The notes under the pieces are model-generated. The model searched no databases. It was given only the letters and a program-made list of their open reading frames with translations, and was not told the DNA's origin. From DALYJJ01 sp033763935 (GTDB taxonomy: Bacteria > Acidobacteriota > Terriglobia > Bryobacterales > Bryobacteraceae): a DNA stretch of 64,000 nt. Numbering within the stretch: the first letter of the stretch is position 1; every line of letters starts with the position of its first letter. The DNA lies in contig JANRJO010000026.1 in the NCBI GenBank assembly GCA_033763935.1, positions 53,788 to 117,787 on the forward strand, read 5' to 3'. Both the position numbers and the translations under genes were made by a program. This document shows, in pieces, positions 26,370 through 35,113 of the stretch.

Positions 26370-29132
26370 CTAGTACTTCTCGAACTCGTCGTCGAGCTTG
26401 TCGTGGTCCATCGCAATCGCCACGCCGCCCCCGTTGGAGTGTCCCTGCCTGCCGTTTGCCGGCTTGCCGTTCGCCCGCCGGAGAGCGGGTGACGGTTTGG
26501 TAGAAGCCGGTGCCGCGAAGCGCTTGGGCGCCGCCCCCGAGGCCGCGTCGACCGACCGCGTCGCAGAGTCCGACCGGTCGCCCACGTGGAAGAACTCGAT
26601 CGTCGTGATCAGCCGTCCTGCCTGGCTCGACAGCTCTTCGCTCGTCGAAGCCATCTCCTCCGACGCCGACGCATTCTTCTGGATGACCGACTGCAACTGC
26701 TGCAGTGCGGAGTTGATCTGCTCGGCCCCTGTGTTCTGCTCGTTGCTCGCGGCGCTGATCTCCTGGACGAGCTCCGCCGTTCGCTGGATGTTGGGCACCA
26801 GTTTCTCCAGCATTCCGCCGGCCCGTTCGGCCACATCCACCGTCGAGGCCGACAGCTGGTTGATCTCCCCCGCCGCCTTCTGGCTGCGTTCCGCCAGCTT
26901 CCGGACCTCCGCCGCTACTACCGCGAAGCCCTTTCCGTGTTCGCCCGCGCGCGCCGCTTCAATCGCCGCGTTCAGGGCAAGCAGGTTAGTCTGCCGGGCG
27001 ATCTCCTCGATGATCGAAATCTTGCTTGCGATCTCGCGCATCGCGTTCACCGCTTCTGCCACGGAGCGCCCGCCTTCGCGCGCGTCCTCCGACGACTTCA
27101 TCGCGATCTTCTCGGTCTGCTGGGCGTTATCGGCGTTCTGCTTGATGTTGGACACCATCTGCTCCATCGAGCTCGACGCCTCCTCCGCCGACGCCGCCTG
27201 GCTGTTGGCGCCCTGCGACAGATCGTTGGCTGCTTCGCTCATGGACGTGCTGCCGCTCGATACCTCGCGCGCTACCGTCCTGATCTCCAGCACGATCTTG
27301 GTGATGCCCTGCACCATCGCCGAGAACGCCTGCATCAGCTTGTCCTGCGGCGACCGCTCCCGCACCTTCACCGTCAGGTTGCCGCCGGCGATCTGCTCGG
27401 CCGCTTCCGTCACCGTCTCCATCGCCTCGATCAACACGTTGAGGTTGTTCTTGATGGTGTTGAAGTCGCCGCTGTAGGTGTCGGTGATCCTCGGGGGCAA
27501 ATCTCCCTTCGAAATCCGCTCGACATAGTTCGCCGCAACGTTCAGCGGGTTGATTACGGCATCGAGAGTCGCGTTCACGCCCTCCACGATCTTCCGGAAA
27601 TCGCCGCTATGGCGCGTCGATTCCGCGCGCGTGGCGAGTCGCCCTTCCACAGCCGCCTTTGCCAGTTCGTTCGCGTCGGCGATGAGTGCCTTCAGGTTGG
27701 CGCGCACCTGCTCGATGGTTTCGTTGATGAACGCTTTCTTCCCCGGGAACTTCTCGAGAGGCGCCTCGAAGTTGCCCCGGCCGAACTCGGCCACGCACGC
27801 CATCGCCTTCTTCTTTACCGCGAGGTGGCCACCCACCATCTCGTTCAATCCCTGCGCCATCACCCGGAATGCGCCCTGGAACTTCTCCGCCGGCACCACC
27901 GTGTCGATCTCGCCCTTGGTGTGGTCGTCCGACATCCGGTTCATTTCGCCGATCAGCCCGTTCAGCGCGTCAATGCACGTATTGAGATGGTTCTTGATCT
28001 CGTTGAAGTCCCCGTTGTAGGAGTTCGTAATGCGCGGGGGAATGTCGCCCTTCGAGATTCGGTCCACGTACTGCGCCGCCACGTTCAGCGGTCCGACGAC
28101 GGCGTCCAGCGTCGCGTTCACGCCCGCCACGATGTCTCGATAGCCGCCCTGAAATTCCGCCTGGTTCCCGCGCGTGGCCAGCTTGCCTTCCACTGCCGCC
28201 TTCGTGAGGCGGTCCGCCTCCGCCACCAGCCGCTTCAGCGTCTGCACCACCTCGGCCATGCTCTTGCCCAGCACGTCGCGATCGCCCAGCGACTGGATGG
28301 AAATCGAAAGGTCACCGGCGGCGATGCTCTGCGCCGCGGCAGACCGGCTCTTCAGCATTCCTGCCAGCTTGCCCATCGACTGCGCCAGGCTGCCCAATTC
28401 ATCGCGCGTCTCCGAGCGCACCTCGACATCCGCATCGCCTACCGCCAGCCTTGCCGCCGCCTCGTCCAGGCGCCGCATCGGCACCCCGATTAGCCGCGCG
28501 AGAAGAAGCGCCAGCACGATGGCAATGCCGACCGCCACCGCAATCACTGCCAGTAACTTCGTCCGCGTCGCCGCGGCCCCCGCCGCCTGCTCCTCCGCGC
28601 TCTTCTGCGCCTCCGCGGCGTTGTAGTCGATGGCCTGCCTGAGCAGCTTGCGCGCCATCGCCTGCGACTCCCGTCCTTCGCCGTCCAGAATGTCCGACGC
28701 CGCCTCCACCTTGCCCTCCATCGCGAGCGCCAACGCCCGTCCCCGGTGGTTCCGGTACTGATCCCATTTCTGCTGGAACGTGCGCAGCGTTTCTCTCACC
28801 TCCGCGTCGAGGTTGGTCTTGAGCACCGCCCCCACCAGGTCGTCGACCTTCTTGCTTTCCTCGTCGATAGTGCGTAGCATCTCCTGACGTTCAGCGGCAT
28901 CCTTCGTCGCCAGCACGTTCCGCACTTCGGTCCGGGTGATCAGCAGCGCCGCGTTCGCATACGCCAAGTCGCGCATGGGCAGCATCTTGGCGCGGTACAG
29001 CTCATCCGCTGCCTGCCGCATTGTTTCTGTGGATGTCAGACCGAACCAGCCGGTCACGCCGGTAATCACGGCGAGCACCAGAAAGCTGACGATCAGTTTC
29101 GTGCCAATTCTGAGGTTGTTAAACCAGGCCAT
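26370..29132 (-). CDS. Methyl-accepting chemotaxis protein with tandem HAMP-type repeats
   Basis: The 920-residue receptor has transmembrane helix 1 (about 12-32), a periplasmic four-helix-bundle sensor, transmembrane helix 2 (about 190-212) and a canonical HAMP domain. Two long homologous repeats follow, each with VNATLDAV, PLNVAA, RISKGD and PPRIT. The signalling hairpin is canonical (LLALNAAIEAARAGEHGKGF). The last five residues, EFEKY, fit the x-[HFYW]-x-x-[HFYW] pentapeptide that tethers CheR/CheB. ATG at 29132 follows AAGGA; earlier in-frame codons lack a family match. Upstream on this strand, GCCGATAG at 29198-29205 resembles a FliA -10, but the -35 is poor. Confidence 0.92.
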   Translation of the reverse strand: MAWFNNLRIGTKLIVSFLVLAVITGVTGWFGLTSTETMRQAADELYRAKMLPMRDLAYANAALLITRTEVRNVLATKDAAERQEMLRTIDEESKKVDDLVGAVLKTNLDAEVRETLRTFQQKWDQYRNHRGRALALAMEGKVEAASDILDGEGRESQAMARKLLRQAIDYNAAEAQKSAEEQAAGAAATRTKLLAVIAVAVGIAIVLALLLARLIGVPMRRLDEAAARLAVGDADVEVRSETRDELGSLAQSMGKLAGMLKSRSAAAQSIAAGDLSISIQSLGDRDVLGKSMAEVVQTLKRLVAEADRLTKAAVEGKLATRGNQAEFQGGYRDIVAGVNATLDAVVGPLNVAAQYVDRISKGDIPPRITNSYNGDFNEIKNHLNTCIDALNGLIGEMNRMSDDHTKGEIDTVVPAEKFQGAFRVMAQGLNEMVGGHLAVKKKAMACVAEFGRGNFEAPLEKFPGKKAFINETIEQVRANLKALIADANELAKAAVEGRLATRAESTRHSGDFRKIVEGVNATLDAVINPLNVAANYVERISKGDLPPRITDTYSGDFNTIKNNLNVLIEAMETVTEAAEQIAGGNLTVKVRERSPQDKLMQAFSAMVQGITKIVLEIRTVAREVSSGSTSMSEAANDLSQGANSQAASAEEASSSMEQMVSNIKQNADNAQQTEKIAMKSSEDAREGGRSVAEAVNAMREIASKISIIEEIARQTNLLALNAAIEAARAGEHGKGFAVVAAEVRKLAERSQKAAGEINQLSASTVDVAERAGGMLEKLVPNIQRTAELVQEISAASNEQNTGAEQINSALQQLQSVIQKNASASEEMASTSEELSSQAGRLITTIEFFHVGDRSDSATRSVDAASGAAPKRFAAPASTKPSPALRRANGKPANGRQGHSNGGGVAIAMDHDKLDDEFEKY

Positions 29133-29337
29133 TTGCAGTTCCTTGGGGGAGTACGGCCACCGGCTCAAGGCGCGGTGTACGATGCCTCCTGCTAGACCTA
29201 TCGGCCTCACGCAATGAGGACAAAAACGTAATTTCTACTTACCACTCGCGCCCTGATGGGAGACGCCCCGCTCGAACAACCCCGCGCGCCGGGACTGATA
29301 CAATGTCGGCTTATTCTGTTCCAACCCGGAGGCTTGT

Positions 29338-29733
29338 GTGCTCGGTGCGGTCTTACGTCTTCTCAGCTATCTCTTCCTGTTGCTGGTGTCGCTGTTCGCC
29401 ACAGGCCTCGGTGCCATCACCATGCTGTCCGGACACCACAATCTAAAGCTCGGAATGCTGCCCTGGCAAGGGGAAGCGCTCACTCAGTGGCTTCTCGGCC
29501 TTGGGATCTTCGGACTCGTGTCGGTGATTCTCGCCGTGCTCGGAAAGCTGAGGATCCTGCTCGTGCTCTTCGCCCTTACCGTGCTGGTGCTGCTTGTGCG
29601 CGGCTACTTCCTTACCAGTTACAGTTTCGCCGGCCCTGACGAAGCGCGCGGCGCGGGCCTCATCTGCCTCTGGGCGCTCGGCGCCTTCTTCGGCGCTCTC
29701 TATCAATTCAAGCGCAAGGACAAGCGGCGCTAG
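29338..29733 (+). CDS. Small four-helix integral membrane protein
   Basis: The 131-residue protein has four hydrophobic segments (about 8-28, 48-66, 72-90, 108-122) and a basic C-terminus (QFKRKDKRR). The GTG start at 29338 follows GGAGG. No family is recognised. It stands alone, divergent from the chemoreceptor gene and convergent with the DUF1501 gene. Confidence 0.7.
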   Translation: MLGAVLRLLSYLFLLLVSLFATGLGAITMLSGHHNLKLGMLPWQGEALTQWLLGLGIFGLVSVILAVLGKLRILLVLFALTVLVLLVRGYFLTSYSFAGPDEARGAGLICLWALGAFFGALYQFKRKDKRR

Positions 29734-29745
29734 GCCAGGCGCTCT

Positions 29746-31119
29746 CTAACCCCACAACTCGTGGACGGGCGCGTAGAGAACACTCTGATTCGTCGGGATG
29801 TACTCGAAGCCGCGGCCCAGCGGGTCGTCCGTGCGCATGGTCGTCCAATCGATTCCCAACGCCGAATAAATCGTCGCCGCCACGTCCTCCGCCCGGATGT
29901 CCCGATTCTCCTTCCAGCCCGGCTCCGTCGTCGCCCTGCCGATCTCGTCCGTCGCGCCGATCGCGCGCTTCCCGCGGATCTTCGCTCCGGCCATCAACAC
30001 CGCCTGCTGCAGGTAGTGATCGCGTCCGTTCTGGTTGTTCAACGCTCCCACTGTCCGGCCGAACTCACCCATGGCCACAATCAGCGTCTCTTCAAGCAGT
30101 CCCGCCTGCTTCAGATCCTCCATCAGCGTCCCGAGCCCGTTGTCGAACTGCCGCGACAGGTTCTGCAACTGCCCGTTCGGCTGGTAAATGTTCGCGTGGT
30201 GGTCCCACCCGCCGATCGTGATCTGAATGAACCGCGTTCCTAGTCTGCGCTGCAGCAGGTTGCGCGCCGCAATGCACGCATTGCCGAAACCTGTGTTGCC
30301 GTACCGCGCCCGCTCATCGGCGGCGAACGTGAATGCCGCGTTTACCTCCGCGTTGTACATGAGGCGCTTGGCGGAAGCGCTGAAGGTTGCCATCTCCGCC
30401 GGCGCCGCCCCCATCGGATGCTCCGGCACCCGCATCTCGGCATCCACGTCCAGCAGCAGGCCGTACCTCCGGTCGAACACCGCCTGCCCTCCCGGATGCG
30501 TCGTGTTGCCCAGCCCGTTGCCGCCCGGGTTCACGTAGAACGGTGCATGCCGCGGCTCAAAGTACCCATTGTTCGGGCCGCTCCCCGTATTGAGCGCCAC
30601 AAACACCGGCAGGGTCTGCGATTCCGGCTTTCCGGCCAACTCCAGCGACGCCACGGACCCGATGTGCGGCGCAATTCGCGCCAGGCCCGTAATCGGATTC
30701 CGCGCAATTTGCACCCACGTCTGTCCCAGCCCGTGCACCGACACCCACGAGCGCACAGAGCGCAGGAAGGCCACGTCGTCCAGCTGGTCCGCGATCTTCG
30801 GCATCAGGCCCTTCGGGAACCGAATGCCGTCGTAGCTCTCCGGCTGCATGTACGCCGGCGTCCACGAGCCCTCCTTGAAGTCGAACGTGTCCACGTGGCT
30901 GGGGGCGCCCGACATCAGGATGAAGATGCAATTCTTGGCAGTCCCGATCGGCGTCCCGGCAGCCTTCGCTGCCGTCTCCCCGGGCCGGGACGGCAGCAGG
31001 AAGTACCCCGCGAGCGCCGAGGCCGTGTGGCGGAAGAACATCCGCCGTCCCAGGTGGGCCCCGCGCCAGAAGTGCGTGCCCTTCACCTTGCTCCAATCGA
31101 TTCCGAAGCGATCTTTCAT
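29746..31119 (-). CDS. DUF1501 protein (sulfatase-like fold), exported
   Basis: The 457-residue protein has an RR-containing N-terminal leader (GRRMFFRHTASALAGYFLL) and the DUF1501 signatures CIFILMSGAPSHVDTFD, FIQITIGGWDHHANI and VAMGEFGRTVGALNNQNGRDH. The family has an alkaline-phosphatase/sulfatase-like fold and is nearly always next to a DUF1549/DUF1553 protein, as here. The biochemical function is not known; a surface role in polysaccharide handling is commonly suspected. The gene lies 13 bases after its partner. Confidence 0.88.
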   Translation of the reverse strand: MKDRFGIDWSKVKGTHFWRGAHLGRRMFFRHTASALAGYFLLPSRPGETAAKAAGTPIGTAKNCIFILMSGAPSHVDTFDFKEGSWTPAYMQPESYDGIRFPKGLMPKIADQLDDVAFLRSVRSWVSVHGLGQTWVQIARNPITGLARIAPHIGSVASLELAGKPESQTLPVFVALNTGSGPNNGYFEPRHAPFYVNPGGNGLGNTTHPGGQAVFDRRYGLLLDVDAEMRVPEHPMGAAPAEMATFSASAKRLMYNAEVNAAFTFAADERARYGNTGFGNACIAARNLLQRRLGTRFIQITIGGWDHHANIYQPNGQLQNLSRQFDNGLGTLMEDLKQAGLLEETLIVAMGEFGRTVGALNNQNGRDHYLQQAVLMAGAKIRGKRAIGATDEIGRATTEPGWKENRDIRAEDVAATIYSALGIDWTTMRTDDPLGRGFEYIPTNQSVLYAPVHELWG

Positions 31120-31132
31120 GGCGCGACCCTCG

Positions 31133-33070
31133 CTAGTAGCTGAACAGGAAGTCGATCTTGTTGACGCACGCCCAGGCCAGGTCTTCCAAAGCCGTGTTGC
31201 GCTCGTTCGCGTTGCGCGCGCGCGACAGAAACGCCACGCTCTTGCTCCACTCGCTCTCCGTCGGACGCCGAGAGAGGAACCGCAGGTACAACTCTTCCAC
31301 CGCCGCGCGGTTGTCGCTCATCCCCGCGATCTCCCGCAGCACCGGAGAGGCCGAGTTCCCGCTTGCCCGCATCCGGCTGAGCACGAAGTTGTCATTCATT
31401 AAAGCCATCTGCTGCTGGATGGAACCCGCCTGGCTCCGGAAGGCCGTGTCGCGGTTCCCCCGAAGGAAGTTGTTCATGAAGTTGTTCACGCCGCCGTTGC
31501 TCCTCGGCTCCACCGGCTCCGGCAGATCCATCGCCCACCGCGCGGGTTCGCTCCAGCCTTGCACCGTGTAGCTGCCCATCACCCCCGTGGCTTTCGCAAT
31601 CGCGTCGTGAACCTCTTCGCCCTCCAGCCGCCGCGCGTACCGCCGAGCGAAGTACGGCACCGCTTCTATCGACCACGGCCCGTCATATCGCGCACTTAAC
31701 TGGTAGGCGTTCGACGTCACGATCAGCCGCAGAAACTCGCGGAAGTTGTAGTTGTTGTCGCGCAGCCACTGAGCAAGCTGGTCGAGCAGTTCCACGTGCG
31801 GCGTCTGGAACTCCCACGGAAGCGGCGGCGGGTTCTTCGAATCGAGGCGCGCCGGGTCCAGCGTGTCCACCGGCTCCACCAGCCCGCTGTTGAACAACTG
31901 CTTCCAGATCCGGTTGGCCCAATTGCGAGCGAACATCGGGTCTTCCACCATCTGCGCGGCAAAGGCGACCCGCCAGTTTGTACCCGCCGCTGGAGTCGCC
32001 TTCGTGAACACGTACTGAGGCGTGTAGTTGTTCACCCGCCGTCCGTTCTCGTCCATGGTGACGCGGCTCGGGCGGTTCCCGGAAGTGGTGTTCAGATCGT
32101 ACTGCCCGGTTGCGTTGTCGAGAACTTCGGTGCTCGCGTCGCCCGCCGGAGGATTCGGCCGGTTCTGGAAACGCACCCGCGAGAAGTGCGAGGCCATTCG
32201 CTGCGCCTCGGCCCGCTTTGCGGTCCGCCCCCACAGGCTCAGCAGGTCCAGATGGCCGCGTCCGTCATGGCAGAGCAGGCAGTCAAAGTGCGATATCCCC
32301 AGGAAAGTGCTCGCAGTCCGCGCGAGCATCGTGTCGTAGGTGTCCTGGATCGGGCCCATCGTGGTCAGCGCGCCCAATACCCAGTTCGATGGGCCATTCT
32401 CCGCGGTGAAGTTGTTCCCCCGTCCCACTACCGTCTCGTAGGAGATGTCGCGCAGACTCTTCTGCTCCGCCACCGACTTTAAAATCCAATCGTGCAGCGC
32501 ATTGCGGCCGAGCACCTGTTGGGAGCGCGCCCCCACCGCCGTGAAAGCCTTGTTCTGCAGGAGGTCGCCGAACCAGTTTGCCCAACGGTAGTTGAACTCG
32601 GCGGAAAACAGCAGTCGGTCGATCGCCTTATCGCGTTTCCCCGGGTCGCCGTCCGCGGTGAAGTCCCGTATCTCCTGCGGCGAAGGAATGCGCCCCGTCA
32701 GGTCCAGCGTGATCCGCCGGAGGAACTCCTCGTCAGTTGACAGAGGAGCCGACGCGAAGCCCTTTTCCTGCAGTTTCCCGAAGATTGCATCGTCGATGAA
32801 GTTACGCCGAGGCATCTCCGACGGCGATACCGAGTAACTTGCTCCGCGCGACGCAAGCGATCGCCCCACCTTGTCGGTAGTGCGATAGATGGTCTCGCGC
32901 GTGCGCCCCTCCCGGGCCAGAAACTCGTCCGGGTCGCTGCGGAACGAACAGTTCTCGCCCTGCGCCTGGTCCTCGTCCTCGGCTGTGGCAACCGCCGGCC
33001 GCAGCGCTACCACCGCCACTCCCACAGCCGCGGCGAGAGTAGAAACTTGAATGAGTCGAAGAAGGTGCAT
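31133..33070 (-). CDS. DUF1549/DUF1553 domain protein (PSD1-like), exported
   Basis: The 645-residue protein has a signal peptide (about 1-30), a DUF1549 domain (PRRNFIDDAIFGKLQEKG, LRRITLDLTGRIPSPQE, FNYRWANWFGDLL) and a DUF1553 domain (ARNWANRIWKQLFNSGLVEP, LRLIVTSNAYQLS). Within DUF1549 is CLLCHDGRGH, a CxxCH motif that could bind a c-type haem. The family is abundant in Planctomycetes and Acidobacteria and pairs with DUF1501; its function is not established. It is the first gene of the two-gene operon. Confidence 0.88.
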   Translation of the reverse strand: MHLLRLIQVSTLAAAVGVAVVALRPAVATAEDEDQAQGENCSFRSDPDEFLAREGRTRETIYRTTDKVGRSLASRGASYSVSPSEMPRRNFIDDAIFGKLQEKGFASAPLSTDEEFLRRITLDLTGRIPSPQEIRDFTADGDPGKRDKAIDRLLFSAEFNYRWANWFGDLLQNKAFTAVGARSQQVLGRNALHDWILKSVAEQKSLRDISYETVVGRGNNFTAENGPSNWVLGALTTMGPIQDTYDTMLARTASTFLGISHFDCLLCHDGRGHLDLLSLWGRTAKRAEAQRMASHFSRVRFQNRPNPPAGDASTEVLDNATGQYDLNTTSGNRPSRVTMDENGRRVNNYTPQYVFTKATPAAGTNWRVAFAAQMVEDPMFARNWANRIWKQLFNSGLVEPVDTLDPARLDSKNPPPLPWEFQTPHVELLDQLAQWLRDNNYNFREFLRLIVTSNAYQLSARYDGPWSIEAVPYFARRYARRLEGEEVHDAIAKATGVMGSYTVQGWSEPARWAMDLPEPVEPRSNGGVNNFMNNFLRGNRDTAFRSQAGSIQQQMALMNDNFVLSRMRASGNSASPVLREIAGMSDNRAAVEELYLRFLSRRPTESEWSKSVAFLSRARNANERNTALEDLAWACVNKIDFLFSY

Positions 33071-33231
33071 TCGGTCCCCCCGGAACCTCAGGCGGTGCTG
33101 GAAATTATACCAACCTGAACCCGTCCCCCAACCACAAGTTGCTACCTCTCAGTACCAAATTGTACGCGTCCCGCTGGGACCACCCGTCCCAGTCCTGGAA
33201 CCCTTTTCCTATGCCCAACGTCGGAGTGGGC

Positions 33232-33861
33232 GTGAGACTCCCTTACGCTGCTCTGACCCTCCTGATACTCAGTGCTTCCGCGGCGTTCGGGCAGGGATAT
33301 GCCCGGCACAATGTGGAACTTGGCATCGGAGCCGCCGTGCCGCGCGGCGACTTGAAGCCCTTTTTCGAACCCGCCCCCTCCTTGCAAGTGGGTTACGGGT
33401 ACCGCTTCAGCCGCTACTTTCAAGCAGATGGCGGCTTCGAAGCAGTCTTCAGTGCGGGCGATGTCGAAGATTACCTGGAAACCAACTTCGGCCCCCTTCG
33501 CATACGCGATTACGCCTTCTTCGTCCCGATCGGCGGCCGCGCCATCCTTCCGCTCTTCGGCGAACGGCTCCATATTTACGGCGGAGGCGGGGCCGCCTAC
33601 ACCCGCTACTCCGAGCTCGTCCGCCAGCCTTCGGAGTTCATCCGCATCGATTGCCCGCCTTGTGCCAGCCGCTCCGGCTGGGGCTCCTACGCCCAAGCCG
33701 GTTTCAGCGTTGGAATCGACCGCCGCGGCCTCTTCCGCCTGGGCGTTCGAGCCCGCATGTACCGCGCCACCACCTCCGGCGATCCCTTCGCCGGCATCCC
33801 CGCCGTCGATACGAATGATCGTTGGTCGAACGTAACCGCTGTCTTCTCCGTAACCTTCTAA
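33232..33861 (+). CDS. Outer-membrane beta-barrel protein (OmpA/OmpW-size porin-like)
   Basis: The GTG start at 33232 follows GGAG at five bases and gives a clean signal peptide (MRLPYAALTLLILSASAAFG). The mature part of about 190 residues has alternating amphipathic strands (LQVGYGYRFSRYFQADGGFE, HIYGGGGAAYTRY) and ends in a phenylalanine (VFSVTF), as outer-membrane proteins recognised by BamA do. Two close cysteines (CPPC) sit in a loop. An upstream ATG at 33211 is possible. Ligand unknown. Confidence 0.75.
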   Translation: MRLPYAALTLLILSASAAFGQGYARHNVELGIGAAVPRGDLKPFFEPAPSLQVGYGYRFSRYFQADGGFEAVFSAGDVEDYLETNFGPLRIRDYAFFVPIGGRAILPLFGERLHIYGGGGAAYTRYSELVRQPSEFIRIDCPPCASRSGWGSYAQAGFSVGIDRRGLFRLGVRARMYRATTSGDPFAGIPAVDTNDRWSNVTAVFSVTF

Positions 33862-33864
33862 GAG

Positions 33865-33890
33865 GCGCCGGGACGGTCCGTGGCGCTTCT
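33865..33890 (+). terminator. Terminator-like hairpin after the barrel gene
   Basis: GCGCC-g-GGAC-g-GTCC-gt-GGCGC forms an interrupted hairpin followed by TTCT, starting four bases after the stop codon of the outer-membrane protein gene. The T-tract is short. Confidence 0.4.
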
Positions 33891-33936
33891 GCTAGGTTGA
33901 AGAGGCGCCGTCGCCCGAGGGCGACTCGTACCACAT

Positions 33937-35097
33937 ATGATCCGGCATATCCCGTTGGTCCTGCGCAACGCTACACGCAACAAACGCCGAACCGCCCTCA
34001 CGGTGCTCAGCATCGCCGCATCGCTCTGCCTACTGGGCACGCTGCTCGCGCTGTATCACAATTTCTTCCTGCGCGAGTCTTCGGAGGCGCAATCGCTCCG
34101 GCTCATCACCCGCAACCGCGTTTCCCTGATGACCCCGCTTCCGATCGCCCATCGAGACAAGATGGCCAAGGTGCCCGGCGTGCAACTGGTCTCCGTTCTT
34201 CAGTGGTTCGGCGGCACTTATAAGGACTCGCGCGACATGAAGAACATCTTCCCTCGCTTCAGCGTCGACGCCCCGAAGCTGTTCGAACTGTACCCGGAGT
34301 ACGAGGTCTCTCCCGAGCAGAAGGAAGCTTTCCTCAGGGACCGCGCCGGCTGCGTGGTCGGCCAGCCGCTTGCCGAGCGCATGGGCTTCAAGCTCGGCGA
34401 CCGAATCCTCCTGCAGGGCGACATCTTTCCCGCCAACCTCGAGCTGACCGTGCGCGCCATTTACACCGCCCGCCGCGACAACGAAAACCTCTTCTTCCAC
34501 GACGCCTACCTGCGTGAAACCCTGCCCCCGGGCTGGCGCGACGTGGGCGCCATGTTCGTCTCCAAAGTGGAGCAACCCGAACTGCTGACGCCCGTCGCCC
34601 GCGCCATCGATGACGTCTTCCGCAACTCCCAGTTCGAAACCAAGACCGACACTGAGCGTGCCTTCGAGATGAGCTTTCTCTCGTACCTCGGCAACGTCAA
34701 GCTGTTCCTGCTCGCCGTGAGCGGCGCCCTCACCTTCACCATCCTGCTCGTCTCGGCCAACACGATGGCCATGTCCGTCCGCGAGCGCGTGCGCGAAATG
34801 GGCATCCTCAAGTCCCTCGGCTTCGAATCCCGCACCATCCTCGGTATACTCCTCTCCGAGTCGGTTCTCATCGCGCTCATCGGCGGCGGGCTCGGCCTGC
34901 TGCTTGCCGAGGGGATCTGCGCTTTCCTGCGTACCATGCCCATCCTTTTCGTCGACCTGAAGACGGTCGGCCTCAATCCCTTCGTTGGCGTAGCATGCCT
35001 GGCAACGGCCGTAGCCATCGGTGTCATCAGCTGCCTGATTCCCGCCTGGGGCGCCGCACGCCGTCCCATCGTCGAAGCCATCAAATTCAACGATTGA
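33937..35097 (+). CDS. FtsX/MacB-type ABC transporter permease (first of a pair)
   Basis: The 386-residue protein has an N-terminal transmembrane helix (about 19-41), a large periplasmic domain (about 42-255) and three C-terminal helices with the FtsX signature (MAMSVRERVREMGILKSLGF). This is the mechanotransmission topology of MacB/LolE-type permeases. The cytoplasmic ATPase and the membrane-fusion partner usually encoded next to it are absent. The second permease follows after 16 bases, so the two probably form a heterodimer served by an ATPase encoded elsewhere. Confidence 0.88.
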   Translation: MIRHIPLVLRNATRNKRRTALTVLSIAASLCLLGTLLALYHNFFLRESSEAQSLRLITRNRVSLMTPLPIAHRDKMAKVPGVQLVSVLQWFGGTYKDSRDMKNIFPRFSVDAPKLFELYPEYEVSPEQKEAFLRDRAGCVVGQPLAERMGFKLGDRILLQGDIFPANLELTVRAIYTARRDNENLFFHDAYLRETLPPGWRDVGAMFVSKVEQPELLTPVARAIDDVFRNSQFETKTDTERAFEMSFLSYLGNVKLFLLAVSGALTFTILLVSANTMAMSVRERVREMGILKSLGFESRTILGILLSESVLIALIGGGLGLLLAEGICAFLRTMPILFVDLKTVGLNPFVGVACLATAVAIGVISCLIPAWGAARRPIVEAIKFND

Positions 35098-35113
35098 TCC
35101 CGGAGTGACTACC

